A stretch of 64,000 nt of DNA from Deroplatys truncata (lineage: Eukaryota > Arthropoda > Insecta > Mantodea > Mantidae): assembly GCA_030765065.1 (NCBI GenBank), contig CM060986.1, forward strand, positions 136,431,142 through 136,495,141. The letters are read 5' to 3'. Numbering within the stretch: position 1 is the stretch's first letter; each line of letters begins with the position of its first letter. Positions 21,220-33,067 of the stretch are shown in pieces. The position numbers and the translations under genes were made by a program. The notes below the pieces were generated by a model. The model worked only from the letters and a program-made list of their open reading frames with translations. It searched no databases and was not told the DNA's origin.

Positions 21220-22775
21220 TAGGGATGGGAACACAATACCGTTGATATCTCGATACTCGGCGGTATCGAACTATGTCTAATGCTTTGAGATAAACATTCA
21301 TACTTTTTCGATAGTTTTAAATTTTTAAGTTTTGCATTATTGAAAGTTGTTGCGTTTAAGTTTATGCTTGATAATGAATGAGAGATTTCACACTGCTCGC
21401 ATGTCGCCAAAACGTTTCTGGACTATAGTTCTTGATAGACCTTGACTGAGTTTCCTGTGAGTGAATCAATGTAACATTCCATAGACTCTTGTGTCTAAAT
21501 GAAAACATACAAAACAGTGAGGGAAGGAATAGAGGTACTCATATAACATGCAGCGTTAACTGAGTTGTGAATGAAGCTGATTTATCTGAAGCACTGAATC
21601 ACGTTTCTGCAATGGTCTGGCCTGGTGACTCGCTCAGTTTCTGGACTATAGTTCTTGATAGACCTTGACTGAGTTTTCAAAGACTCTTGTGTCTAAATGA
21701 AAATATACAAAACAGTGGAGGAAGGAATAGAGGTACTCGTATAACATGCGTTAACTGAGTTGTGAATGAAGCTGATTTAGCTGATGCAATGAGTCAAGTT
21801 TCTGCAATGGTCTGGCCTGGTGACTCGCTCAGTTTCTGGACTATAGTTCTTGATAGACCTTGACTGAGTTTTCAAAGACTCTTGTGTCTAAATGAAAATA
21901 TACAAAACAGTGGAGGAAGGAATAGAGGTACTCGTATAACATGCGTTAACTGAGTTGTGAATGAAGCTGATTTAGCTGATGCAATGAGTCAAGTTTCTGC
22001 AATGGTCTGGCCTGGTGACTCGCTCAGTTTCTGGACTATAGTTCTTGATAGACCTTGACTGAGTTTCCTGTAGGTGAATCAACGCAACCTTCCATAGAAT
22101 CTTGTGTCTAAATGAAAACATACAAAACAACGGGGAAGGGGTAGAGGTACTCGTATAACATGCAGAGTTAACTGAGTTGGGAATGAAGCTGATTTAGCTG
22201 ATGCACTGAATCAGGTTTCTGCAATGGCCTAGCCTGGTGACTCGCTCAGCATCACATTTCCGGCGACTAAAATATGTGAATCCAGCAGAAACAAATCAGA
22301 ACTTAAAGCGCATGGAAATATTTGTTCTTTCCTTCCAACTATTAGCTTGTGTTTACGCAAGTAAAACTCGGGTCACGAGCGTAGCTTAACCGTACGACTA
22401 GTTTCAATATTATGGATAGAAAATACCCCAAAAGAAAGTTTTCAGCACCAAATATAGTTACATAAAAAGTAAAGTAAAGAAATTATTATTACTATTATTA
22501 TTAGCCTTTACTTACAATAGGGGATATATAACCTGTGACATTATCAAGAAAAAAAATTGCTGCCAATTGGAGAATGTCAAACCGGAGCAATTTTGGAATT
22601 AGCGTACAATACGAAATTGATTACAGGCGTTTATACACAGAAAATTACTATAAGAACATAATCCAGTGAACAAGCTATCCCTTTACAGCGTTTATGAAGT
22701 GAGTAACGAGTATCGGTGCTCAAATATCAGTATCGATATCGAATATCGAGAAATAGTGGTATCGTCCCATCACTA
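21220..22775. mobile_element. hAT-like non-autonomous element with exact 8-bp target duplication
   Basis: The ends are inverted: TAGGGATGGGAACACAATAC on the left, and TAGTGATGGGACGATACCAC on the complement of the right. Both are exactly flanked by ATTGAAAC (21212-21219 and 22776-22783). An 8-bp duplication and TAGNGATGGG-type ends fit the hAT superfamily. The 1556-bp interior has no transposase but carries a tandem array (21415-22249), AT-rich DNA and a short ATT run. A second, interrupted copy lies at 41394-43681. Confidence 0.85.
21415..22249 (+). repeat. Tandem array, four units of 195-223 bp
   Basis: Units begin with TTTCTGGACTATAGTTCTTG at 21415, 21638, 21833 and 22028. Lengths are 223, 195, 195 and about 222 bases. 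The two middle units look essentially identical and share the same 28-base deletion relative to the outer ones, so they probably arose by a recent duplication. The other copy of the host element (41394-43681) has only one unit. Confidence 0.9.
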
Positions 22776-22783
22776 ATTGAAAC

Positions 22784-22975
22784 CATGCATCGAATAAGTC
22801 TTCGTCTGAGTAATTTGTAGAATGTTCTGAAAACAAATGATAAGGGATAAAGAAAGCCAAATGAAGACTACCATAAGATTTTTTCACTTCCTAACTACCT
22901 TCTTTGGATTATGATCCATTCTGATTCAAACTATTCTGAGTGAAATATGAAACGCGAAAATTTATCAGATATTAC

Positions 22976-23021
<46 letters not shown>

Positions 23022-23771
23022 TGATGCTATTATTCGCCACTATAAATACCTGCACGTAATCTAAATATGTGATAACAATTTGCACTAAAAATACAAATAT
23101 TCCCATAAATGAAGAATGAAGGCCACAAGTGCAATAAAATAAGTGTGTATATGAACAGCAATAAACATAACTATAAACAATCAGTTATTATCCTGGCAAT
23201 ACCAACTATTATAACTATATCCTGGCAATCATCAGTTATTCTCCTGAATAGCATGTAGTATGAGGAATAAACTTGATTTTCGATTTGAATCCTGCCTTGT
23301 TTTGCGACCATTTCCACCTTCTTATTTGGGGCACGATGTCCAAATAAATAAAATTATTCACCATAATCGCACTGATCTTTGACTAGATTGACATTTACTC
23401 TTCATTTATATTTTTCTTTGTCAGCGCTAAGGTCTTCATTTCTCTCTCCCAGCTTATTGACTTTTACTTTAGATACTCAAAACTTTCCTTAACGCACGCT
23501 GGAGATGTACTTTTTACGTTTAAATAACGGAATAACCAGTTACATAAATACAGTTATAGTCTACTATGCTTTTTATTTATTTGTTTATTCACAAGCGCAA
23601 TTTCCGATACTAAAATCTAAAAGAAATGTTTCATTCAACTTCAAGATGGTGATTTAGATTTTAGATCCACCTTGGAGGTGCCTGGGTTGAGGGACAGAAT
23701 TGAATGTCGTTTGGGGTGAGTTGTCTGCATGTTTTTTTCTGGGGGGGGGGTTTCAGTATCCTCAAGAGATA
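22784..23771. other. Unassigned sequence with an (ATT)n tract
   Basis: An ATT microsatellite of about sixteen units lies at 22972-23021 and a G10 run at 23741-23750. There is nothing else I can identify. Confidence 0.45.
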
Positions 23772-24135
23772 TACAGGATGGACCATTTAAGTTGAGATTG
23801 TACAATATCTCCAAAACTAAGCGCTGTAGAAAGAAATGCCTTTGATATAAGTTGCTTGATATTATGGGGAAAAGTAAATGCCATTAGTCGTGTTTTGTTT
23901 GGAGGACGTTGTGATAGTCATTTTAGAGTCAATTTAATTTTTTAAATGGGAACCAACAATTAGGGTCATATTAAATTGACCCTAAAATGAACATCACAAC
24001 TTCCTCCAAACAAAACACAATTAATGGCATTTACTTTCACTCATAACATCAAGCAACTTTTATTCAAGATATTTTTTTCAACAACCTTATTTTTGTAAAT
24101 ATTGTACAGTCTCAGCTTAAATGGTCCACCTTGTA
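23772..24135. mobile_element. Palindromic (fold-back) MITE
   Basis: The left arm TACAGGATGGACCATTTAAG, continuing TTGAGATTGTACAATAT, is mirrored at the right end as the complement of TACAAGGTGGACCATTTAAG and CTGAGACTGTACAATAT. The inner arms also pair (TTTGTTTGGAGGACGTTGTG with CACAACTTCCTCCAAACAAA), so about 150 bases on each side are complementary around a short loop near 23950. TA repeats flank both ends. It is non-coding. Confidence 0.85.
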
Positions 24136-25077
24136 TATTAGTACACCTACCTTCATTTACAGTCTTTGCACACGTGAATTATTCGGAGGAAAGTCAAACA
24201 CTTGCAAAAGAAGTATACACAAATAATGGCTTTATATCATTTTAATTCTCCATATTATGTTTTTCGTAATCTTTCTTTTGGAACCATAAAAGTTTGATGC
24301 GAATCTATAAAATTCTATGCACAAATAACTTCCTATCCATATTAATACTACTATAACTAAGCTGACATTGATTTAGCTCCCAAAATATAAATATTGCAAC
24401 ACTTTTTAGCAAAATCTTCATAACTGTTATTTTTTCAGGCTTTTGTAATTGTGAGTGCGTAATTTCTCGCTTGTCATAGAATAAAATGTGTAATATTCCT
24501 CTGGATCATATTTCACAATACACAAATCAAAGTTAAGCTTCGAAACTGGCATAGTCTGTAAACAAACGCTCGTGGTTTTGGTCACGTCTCAGATATCTGG
24601 GCAGTCCTCCAGGTAACATTACCAACACTTTCGTTTAATACATATTATTATTTGTATCCTTTAGTGCCTCTCCCTTCAGGCAAGTTCCTACTAACAGTTC
24701 TTTCCAGAAACAGTTTTACCCTCACAACCGTCACATCGGATCCCAGAAGCCAGACGTGATTTTTCATGATGTTTGCTTTGGAGAAGAAAAATACTCAAGT
24801 TTTCAAAGACTGCGGTTTAAGGAGGGTTTGCAAGAACGCCTTTATTGATTCATTAAACGCTAATTCATCTATAAACGCATCAAATGGCCTTGATAACACT
24901 TTTAACTTCGATGTGGTAATTCGAAATCTTGTGCTGAGAACGTTAAATACCTGCTGTGCTCACGCATTAACCATTGCCCTCGAAGCGCGGTCGTTAAAGA
25001 CTTTCATAAGCTTTCGAGGCTGCGGTTAAATTTTTTTCCGATTAAAAAGATTTCTTGATATGTTGAGAGTAGGAGTT
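24136..25077. other. Unassigned sequence
   Basis: A plus ORF at 24766-25029 (87 codons) has no motif I recognise and no neighbouring exon signals that I trust. Otherwise nothing is seen. Confidence 0.35.
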
Positions 25078-25855
25078 TGTTTATACTTTCCCTACTTCGT
25101 ACTTAAAGTAAATAGAGGAGGCATTGCACCCAAAATTTCAATGTCGAAATTTCACCGTAATACATGTTTTGAGGCCCCCTGAGCCCAAAAAAAACATTTT
25201 AGAAAAAGGTCCTCTGTGTATGTGCGTCTATGAACAGCATTACTCAAAAACTAAAAGTTGGTCAAATACAACACTTGGTATTTAAGTCTAGCATCTTCTA
25301 AAGATGTGATACGAACATTTTCAAGATAATCTCCTACCTCAAACTATCCTTTATGTGAATTTGTTTTTCAAAAACTGGTCTAAAATGGCTCTATTTGATT
25401 AAAACACCAATTTACATGACAAATAAGACGTAAATCTTGAATTTTCTGGGAATATCCTGTGAAGTTCTCTTCATTTGGAAGGAATTTTGTGCAATGTTTA
25501 ATAACTGGTAAAGGTTAAGCAAATGGCGAATATGTTTGCACACAAAAGGCTTTTTGTGGCATAAGCCATTTCTGAGATATTGTTATTAATGGCTCGAATT
25601 GCGTAATACTTTGTTATTCTTTTAGTCCTAACGATCGATATTCAGTTGTTTCTCGCGGTGTCATGGAAACAGTGTGAAACTTTAAGGCCAGTACATAACG
25701 TTCAGTTTTTAAACATCTGTATTGTAGCTACATATTTCTGCAAATACTTATCTGAATTAAAATTGAGTAAGTAGAAACATAAGCTTTCGAAAGAGTAGTT
25801 TGTACACTCATCAATAAACGATAGAGAAACTCATGTAAATATAACACAGAATTTT
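25078..25855 (-). mobile_element. DR1 copy, diverged
   Basis: It opens ACTTTCCCTACTTCGTACTT and has the complement of the TTTTGGGTG block. The short tract GTCCTCTGTGTATGTGCG stands where the CA tract should be. It closes with AACGATAGAGAAACTCATGT and AACACAGAATTTTTTTT. It is more diverged than most copies. Confidence 0.65.
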
Positions 25856-25899
25856 TTTTTATTTTTACCACCTCAAATACCCACTGCATGAATAATGTT

Positions 25900-26395
25900 T
25901 CATTATTTTTAATTTTCTCAAAAATGACTAACGATTTTGATTAAATACCATACGTTTAAGATAATTACATGAATAATAAAACGTATATTTTTAATTTTCT
26001 GTCTGTGGTGTCCTCTTTGCTAGTAATGAATTTTGTGTAACTATATAAATTCAAATATTTTTCGTAGCATCAGCTATTTCCAAAATATTCGTTGTTATTG
26101 CTTTAAATTTGTCAATGTTTTGTCATTTTTGAAGTGCTGCCATTCAATTATTTCTCATGGAAAGTGAATGAATTTGAAACGCCAGCACACAAAGATCTAT
26201 AACTTCAGCCTCCTTAATCCTCTCGTATCGACAACGAAATGTGTAATGTAACCTTCCTCAAAAGGTTATCTCAGTTAACATCAAGTAGAAAGAGAAATTA
26301 TATTTTATAAAAATAGCTTGCAGAAGAGATATAAAAATAAATAATGGCGAGAGAAAGTCATGTGAATCTAGGATATCAGAGTTTTGTATTTAGCA
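25900..26395 (-). mobile_element. DR1 partial copy, diverged
   Basis: It begins inside the family at TTTTAATTTTCTCAAAAATG and runs to GAGAGAAAGTCATGTGAATC. The 3' part (sense orientation) with the CA tract is missing; it lies directly behind the previous minus copy. Confidence 0.55.
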
Positions 26396-27689
26396 AACCA
26401 TCGTGATTTCGACACTGCATAATCTTTATTTTTATTTCTCAGTAATTATTTTCGGTGTTCATTGGACATTATATGTACTGTGCTGGCATATATACCATAA
26501 ATATATAGGGCAGCAATGATAAAATTATCTGCGCAATAGGCCTTTCCTTTCCTTATACACAGCTTGTGGTTATTTGGTTCACTGTTAGCAGACAAGCATT
26601 TATGCATCATTTGAATGCAAAAGCCACATGCTAACTTATATAACAAATTTAATTTACGCAAGCCATAAGCTTGGATAATCACAGACAGTAACTATAGAAA
26701 ATTAATAATAACCATTACTATAATTGAAACGTTAACCATCTTCTTCAAAAGCAACGAGTTACGCAAAGCAATAACTCAAACTGTGGCATTAGGACGACGT
26801 TCATACTAGGAATCGCTGTGCATGATTAAGTAGTTACTTTTTATTGCACAATTAAACACGTATTAACTGCACTAACAGTATATATCATAGCGTCTGTTTC
26901 CAGAATGGTGTTCTGGGATTTCCCACACGTTTCGCTACTATCCTTTATATTACCCACTGTAGTGCTGGCTTTATGATTCAAATGTGCACCCTATATGCAA
27001 AATTATTCTTAAAATATGTGCAATGCAATTCTCAATAGAAATAAAGGAAAAGTAAACAAAATACTCCTCATTATGAGTTCTGATGGCATTACGAAAGAAA
27101 ATATTCAGTAACTCTACGGATTGGGAGGCATATTGTTGCATGCTGGGTAGAGGCCTAAAGGTTCACATGAAAAATTAAATTAATTTTTAGTACCCAGCAC
27201 TTACATTGAGGTGACGTATACTCACTTGGCCGCGGAGGACCAAAACCTGATGTGGAGGTTACGAGGAAGGCGAGGGTTTTCACTGTACAAAATCCATAAC
27301 ACAAATTTACTTACACCTTCCTAGATTTATTTCACAACTGTTTGGGGTTCCTACATTATTAAATATGAAAGGTGAGGGGAGATGTCCACTTATCCAAAAG
27401 ACGGCTTGCACGCGCGATCCGCTTCTTTCGGAATACTCAGCAAGACTCGCGCTCTATCCCCACCATTCGTGGCTAACAAAAACTCCCAGCCAGGAGCGAC
27501 GTCATCCCAGTCAACATGAAAGGAAAACAACAATATGTCTAGTAATGGCAATGAAACCTCCCAAATTATTAATACGCCACAATATAAGTATAAATATTTA
27601 CACATTCACTGACTGAAAGTAAATGCAATATCCTATTTAAGTTTTTTTGTCACTAAAGTAAATAAGGGTCATCTTGGGAACGCTTAAAA
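26396..27689. other. Unassigned sequence
   Basis: AT-rich, except for a somewhat GC-richer island at about 27220-27520 (it contains GAGCGACGTCATCCC). The two overlapping ORFs at 27365-27616 are on opposite strands and have no recognisable motif. The island could be part of an unidentified transposon or a promoter region. Confidence 0.3.
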
Positions 27690-27866
27690 AGTAAATAACA
27701 GTGAATATTTCTAAAGCAACTAATTGTACAAATAATATTATTCGACATTAACTGCATATACCAATGAGCTTTATACCTTTATGCAGTAAAATGTTGACTA
27801 ACTTTTACGGTTTTCGAGTTTACAAAATTATAAAAAGTTAAATTAGAATGAAAAGGATTTTACTAA
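27690..27866 (+). mobile_element. DR1 piece, 5' of a SINE insertion
   Basis: It includes TGCAGTAAAATGTTGACTAA and the GAATGAAAAGGATTTTAC block, at which point SINE-E interrupts it. The family continues at 28134. Confidence 0.5.
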
Positions 27867-27867
27867 C

Positions 27868-28133
27868 ACGGTTAGCCGAAGTGTTAAGGCATGGACTCAT
27901 AAAGGGGAGGTACGCGGTTCAGATCCTGCCAAGACCATGCTCCCTGAATGAGGTGATTTTTTTCTTTTCAACATTTCCTCATTCCTTATAATTAACAAAT
28001 TAATAGCCTAAGGTACCATAAACGAGAACGTTAGCTTTCCAGATTTCTTTCCCATTATAATTTAATTTCATGTATCGTCAGTTCTCACCGCCTGTGGTGC
28101 CGTTGAAGGTACGGGTGTTAAACACTATTAAAA
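27868..28133 (+). mobile_element. SINE-E, tRNA-derived
   Basis: The head has ACGGTTAGCCGAAGTGTTAA, then GGCATGGACTC and a B-box-like GCGGTTCAGATCCTGCC. A body ends near AAACACTATTAAAAAT. It is distinct from SINE-A to SINE-D. It splits a plus DR1 copy; the duplication is unclear. Confidence 0.5.
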
Positions 28134-28425
28134 ATGAACTTCACATGCTATCCACAGAAAATTCAAGATATACCCTATATTCTTCATGCGAATATATTAA
28201 ACAAACGGTATTTTAATAAAAACCGTTATAGCTATTTTGAAAAATAAAAAAACAATCATGAGAAGGGTAGATTTTCTTGCAAATCTTCGCTTAGCACCCT
28301 TGAAGGTGCCTGACTCAAGTGCGAAATTTGGTATTTATCAGGTTTGTTTTTTTAATTAAACTATTCACAAATACACATGCGCGCGCTTATTCTGATTTTT
28401 TACTGTTGAACCTCAAAACGTTTAT
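28134..28425 (+). mobile_element. DR1 piece, 3' of the SINE-E insertion
   Basis: It resumes with GCTATCCACAGAAAATTCAA, passes GGTATTTTAATAAAAACCG and AATTTGGTATTTATCAGG, and ends after ACTATTCACAAATACACATG and CCTCAAAACG. The 3' end of the family is lost. Confidence 0.55.
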
Positions 28426-28448
28426 TTTCTTTCTCTTATTTACCATGA

Positions 28449-28745
28449 AAAAATTGACTTTTATTTATAGACGCTCTTTAACTGTTGTGGTTCTTAGCGT
28501 TCCATTCTATATTGGGCGTGAAATATCGGAAATTTTGCTCAGAGGCCCCTTTATCAGGCTTGAGGTTCTTTTACATGCCGTAAGTCTACGACATGGAACC
28601 ATCCATCGACTTTACTTCCCTTCCCTAGGAAGCCATGCTAAGGACTTTCACGCCCGAAAAAATCCATTGCCCTCCGCCGGGTTTGAACCCGCGACCTCGA
28701 GAACTTGTTGCTAGCATGGTAACCACTACACCACGGAGGACGACA
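28449..28745 (-). mobile_element. SINE-B, minus copy with perfect 13-bp duplication
   Basis: It is flanked by TTATTTACCATGA at 28436-28448 and 28746-28758. Its complement begins GTCGTCCTCCGTGGTGTAGT with GGTTACCATGCTAGC and GGGTTCAAACCC. The plus ORF 28319-28714, ending in PSAGFEPATSRTC, is translation of this SINE, a common source of false gene calls. Confidence 0.9.
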
Positions 28746-28758
28746 TTATTTACCATGA

Positions 28759-29789
28759 GTAAATGGTAATGAAAGTACAAATACTGGTGCTTACACCGCA
28801 TTTAAAATAAGCCCAACTTTTCCTCGAGTTATTTCTTCCATTCAGTTGCACAACCTTGCACTCGTATAGTGTACACCGTTGGTAGTCGAGATGTTTGTAA
28901 CACCCTGTAAATACACGGAACCTATACTTACCGCCCATGTAGAAGCATTAACATACTTGAACCACACCGCTTCCTTAATCCTTATTACAATCGGCCCCTT
29001 AGTGATAAAGCTCAATGGAAGTGATGTAACCAGTTGTTTTCAGTTCTAGGCCACCTTTAATTAGGTCGGATATGACGTAAAAAGCGGTTCCTGCCGTTTC
29101 AAAATTGATATGGGCTGCTATGCCATATACCTACTAGCCGTTAAGTTGATATCTTTGAGGGCGGTACATGCAGCTAAAGTTTCTTGCCCATCTTCGGAGC
29201 ATATTGCATAACAAGTAAGGACCGTTTTGCAACGGAACGCTTTATCAATAACAGCGAAGTTTCAGAAACAGTGATAGAGCCTTTATGATTACAGTCTGTG
29301 ATAAGCGTGGTATAAGGTTGTTCGTTGTTAAACCTACGAAGAGCGTGACTGTCAATGTTTCTGAATGTATATCAACTGCTGCTTTCCGACACGCATTCCT
29401 CGAGGATATAGAACATAGAGTTATACTTGTGAATAGCCGTACATAGATACTTTTAATTTACACAACCTCCAAAATAATAGATGGGCTATTATAGGGCCAT
29501 AAACAAATCATCTGCGTGTTTAAATATACTAATGCTCCGCATTCAATGAGACCTGCTTAAGGGACTGTAAGTATACAGAGTGAAGAATATTTCTAAAACA
29601 TGCCTATGCTGCAGGGGCAGCATATCTAGGGCTGCACCCATTTCCAGATGGTTTTATCTTTTACTATACCATTTAAAAAAAAATAGTGAAGCTGTGCATT
29701 TAGGGCAGCGATAGGTTATGACCAATTAGAGACAAGTCTACTTTCAAAATACGCACTTTACAGTCATATTACATTTAATATGTTATATA
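28759..29789. other. Unassigned sequence
   Basis: About 1 kb with balanced composition and no ORF or repeat match. It could hold non-coding host sequence or an unrecognised element. Confidence 0.35.
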
Positions 29790-29960
29790 AATTAATCCTA
29801 ACTTTTTCCCAAAACTTTTTCCCCTAGAAGAATTACTAATTCCTATCTTTCCAAAAAAAATTGTTCCTAATAATAAATTTGTAAAAACCAAATTTCCTAA
29901 AAAAATAATTTTCCTAAGGGAAATTTCCTAAAACAAAAATTCTAAACACAAATTTCTTAC
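29790..29960 (+). repeat. Array of TTTTCCTAA-like units, left
   Basis: Repeated degenerate TTCCTAA/TTTCCTAA units, for example GTTCCTAATAATAAATTTG and TTTTCCTAAGGGAAATTTCC. The complementary TTAGGAAA units occur at 34830-34985. The two arrays bracket the decayed MULE relic and may be its eroded long terminal inverted repeats. Confidence 0.5.
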
Positions 29961-30309
29961 AGGAAATAAAAATACAACAATTCCAGAAATAAATAAAAGC
30001 TGAATACTCTTTATTCTTATTACCAAGAATATAGGAAATTAAGTTGAACTTTTCTCAGTGACGTTGCAGGCAACAAACCACCCCATCCCTCATACAGATT
30101 GTTGACGTTTGCAAACAGCACTCACCAGACCGTTTGTCTGCCCGTTAGTGATTCGTGGTCGCTGTTGTTTACATTCTTTGTACTGATAATGGAGTGAGTA
30201 CAAATAGATTGAAGCCAACTGCTTAAGAATTCCAATGTCTTATTATACAGCTAGATTGTAACCTAAGGCCTATAAATAGTATATTATTTTATTTGCTACA
30301 CAATATTGT

Positions 30310-31260
30310 TCATATTCAAGTACCAATGACCTTAGCCTCTTCTGACATGAAATATTTCGTTTTAGATTGCACCTTGACACTTATTCCCATGGAAAGTTCA
30401 TTTATTGGGGTATCCGCATCTGCTTCTTCTTTTAGGAGCTCTGTTAGGAAGCTATATAAGTTAGGATGATATTTACCTATTACTTTTTGAAAGCGGTTAT
30501 GAAATTCTTCATATACATTTATTAGTTCTGTGCAATTTATGCCTCGTTGCCTCATAAAGGTTTCACAGTTCAATTGGGTAGCGTCATTGTGTTCCCCTCC
30601 TGTGACCTCTTGCTCTTCCGCAACTAACCTATGTTTCTTAAATAATAAAAAACAATAAGTAACTCTTCTTGTACATAGTCTCCCAAATATGGGACAAAGG
30701 CTAATGCTAACGTCATGTGTTGAAACTTTAATGTCTCTATCTCGTGGATTGATGTATACCTCAAAACATTGAAAGTCTTCAGCTTCGATCTTCCGATAAA
30801 TCGATTGTCCCAGACGAAAGAGGCAGTAGTTAAAATTTGCGTCGAACAGAACAGAACTTTTATTATAGCTACGTGCAGCACCACTCGAAACACATGTGAG
30901 TAGTGTTAGATATTTTGAAGATAGTAAGACAAATATCAAAGGCAGTGACAATTATTGTACTTCTCATCTTCTGGATTAGACCTGGTCTTGAAATTACACT
31001 CGTAATCGTCACAAGTTGTTTAAATGTATTTCGGATATAAAAGCTTCATCGCGAACTACATACAACTGCTCATTAAAATTTCTGAATTTCTTGGTTCCAA
31101 AAATATGCACACGATATTCAGTTTCGTCCAAATATGAATTATTAAGTAATAATGTTTCTCCTTGTAGAGTTTTTGGGTTATTGATACCGTAATTATTGAT
31201 AGGAATATATACATACCTAAATAAAGGAATAATAGTAAGATAGAGAAATAGTTGCAATAA
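30310..31260 (-). pseudogene. Decayed MULE (Mutator-like) transposase
   Basis: On the minus strand, 31257-31009 contains VHIFGTKKFRNFNEQLYVVR, which fits the region leading to the first catalytic Asp (DGTF) of FLYWCH-type MULEs, here mutated. 30951-30316 contains YCLFRLGQSIYRKI, matching the HC(x)FHLxQxxYRKI region. A second frame at 30730-30640 contains MTLALAFVPYLGDYVQEEL. A late block has NVYEEFHNRFQKVIGKYHPN then LYSFLTELLKEE, matching the C-terminal helical region. Frameshifts and internal losses make it non-functional. The 211-codon ORF here is the longest in the window. Confidence 0.65.
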
Positions 31261-32204
31261 ATAGTTTCCGTACGTTAAATCACTGCATAACGTAACAAGT
31301 TTGAGTTAAAAGATTTGTCCAAAAAGAACGTAATTAGAAAGTAAGTTAACTAAAGTCATTATTACCACATGAAGTAGCGAACACTAGCTTAAAGATTCTG
31401 GGAAATCAATTAGGTTATAAGCTCAGTACAATTACACAGTCATATAGGCAGAAATTATGAAAAAGAGAAGTGAAAGGCATTTCCGATATTCTGGCCCGAA
31501 CCCCTGTAACCAAAGTCAGAGACACGCATGAAGAGAGGTGAATATTGGCCCGGGCGTGAAATAAGTTTGGTGGGAGTAATTCTAATGTAGGCGTGGCTTA
31601 AGTAATGTAGAGGCAAGCATCTAAATCAGAGAGTTACTCTCTCACTGGTACCGTCAGCAGTGCTCACGTGTGTGATTTCAAGCGTCTAGTGACGCGCTTG
31701 TGAGAGTAAGATTTCGCGGCTATCGCGAGGGATCTTTCCGAGCAGCATTTTAGCGATTCACGGCAAGTTACGCCACTAGTTTCTTTTATTGCGGAAACAG
31801 TTATTTCCGACCGTAACTTTGATGCTGCAGAAGTTAGCAGATATAATAATTCAGCTGTCATAGTTTCGAGTGCTACAACTCAGAGTCACTATATTCTTCA
31901 TTTCAAACGGTCGGCAACTCAATTCAAGATCTCAGACATTAGTTCATAATAGATTTCTGTCAATTTAGGCCAGTATTGTTCTTTAACAATACGCCCAGCC
32001 ATACCCTGAGGGAAAGATCTCGTAGTTTACCACTAGAGCAGCTGGCGCACGAGATAACAGAACGGACTACGAGATCACGCTGCGAATCAACAACGAAGGT
32101 AAAGTAACCCGCTTCAAAATCCACAACCTTCGTGGATATAGGAATTTCGTCGACACTGCAAAAGATGTTGGATTTGTCGGTTGGTCACGGCGGCATTCTC
32201 TTCG
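31261..32204. other. Unassigned, partly GC-richer sequence
   Basis: 31480-32200 is richer in CG dinucleotides than its surroundings. The short stem GATCTCGTAGT/ACTACGAGATC (32016-32026 and 32066-32076) surrounds CTAGAGCAGCTGGCGCACG. An LTR or 5' leader with a TGGCGC primer-binding-like site is possible, but no second copy exists in the window to test it. Confidence 0.3.
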
Positions 32205-32362
32205 CAATGGCTTTTTACTTTCTCTATCACATACCTATAATAGACAGAGAAGATGTTATATTCCACCCAAATATTCGATATCAAAAGTTCACCGGAAATG
32301 TAGTTTTGAGGTCCCTGAGTCCAAAAAGAAATCATGTTTAGTAAAAGGTCTGAATGTATGTG

Positions 32363-32448
<86 letters not shown>

Positions 32449-33067
32449 CATCACTCAAGAACGAAAAGTTCGTTAAATGCCAAACTTGGTTTTTAAGTTT
32501 CGTCCTCCAAGGATGCGACCCGAAGATTTTCTAGAAAACCTTTCCCACCTCAAACCCTTATATGGAAGACTTTCGAAAATTTTTATTTCCTTAAAAATGG
32601 CTCTAAAGATTTTGATTAACATATATTCATGATAAATTAAGTAAATGTTTGACTTTTTTGAGAAGAGCTTTCAAAGTCTTTTTCATTCTAAATGAGTTTT
32701 GCACAATTGGTAAGCCCTAAATAGTCAAAGTCTTACTACACAAAAAATATATGTTGTTAAAGCACACAATTTATATGTTATATATGACATATATTACATA
32801 TATTTTTATTTTTTGAGTTACCATTTCGAGGTATTCGTTGTTATTCATTTCAGTTTTCAAATACTTACACTTTCTCAAATGGGAAGTGCCTTTTTTATTT
32901 CGTTTTTTTTTTCTCTTTATTTCTTTTCTACTTCTCGTGTTCATGCAAACAGCATGGCATTTCAAAACCATCACATTGCGTCACGCTCTTTCAGGCAGTA
33001 TTTTATATCACAACATTGTGAATGCCAGAGTGATTGTAGTGTAAATTAGCATTATTGTATGACAATG
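32205..33067 (-). mobile_element. DR1 copy with very long TG tract, split
   Basis: It opens TTTTTACTTTCTCTATCACA and carries the complement of the TTTTGGGTGGAAT block, then TG repeats (32369-32446) and GAACATCACTCAAGAACG. It runs to TACTTACACTTTCTCAAATG and beyond. The remaining 5' end in sense orientation is found at 33885-33995, so an insertion separates them. Confidence 0.7.
32369..32446 (+). repeat. (TG)n microsatellite inside DR1
   Basis: Almost forty TG units, the longest tract in the window. It lies at the position where every DR1 copy has its CA/TG tract. The minus poly-His/Thr ORF is an artefact. Confidence 0.95.

Noticed and set aside
21415-22249. CRISPR-like array
   Set aside because: Units of 195-223 bases directly abut one another with no spacers, in a eukaryotic transposon.
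28319-28714. 131-codon ORF ending PSAGFEPATSRTC
   Set aside because: Its last two thirds are the complement of SINE-B, with a perfect flanking duplication. This translated SINE motif is a common false protein.
32114-32458. 114-codon ORF with a long His-Thr repeat (minus)
   Set aside because: It is translation of the TG microsatellite inside a DR1 copy. Similar ORFs at 891, 36217, 36303, 37281, 42875, 51398, 51490 and 52092 have the same origin.
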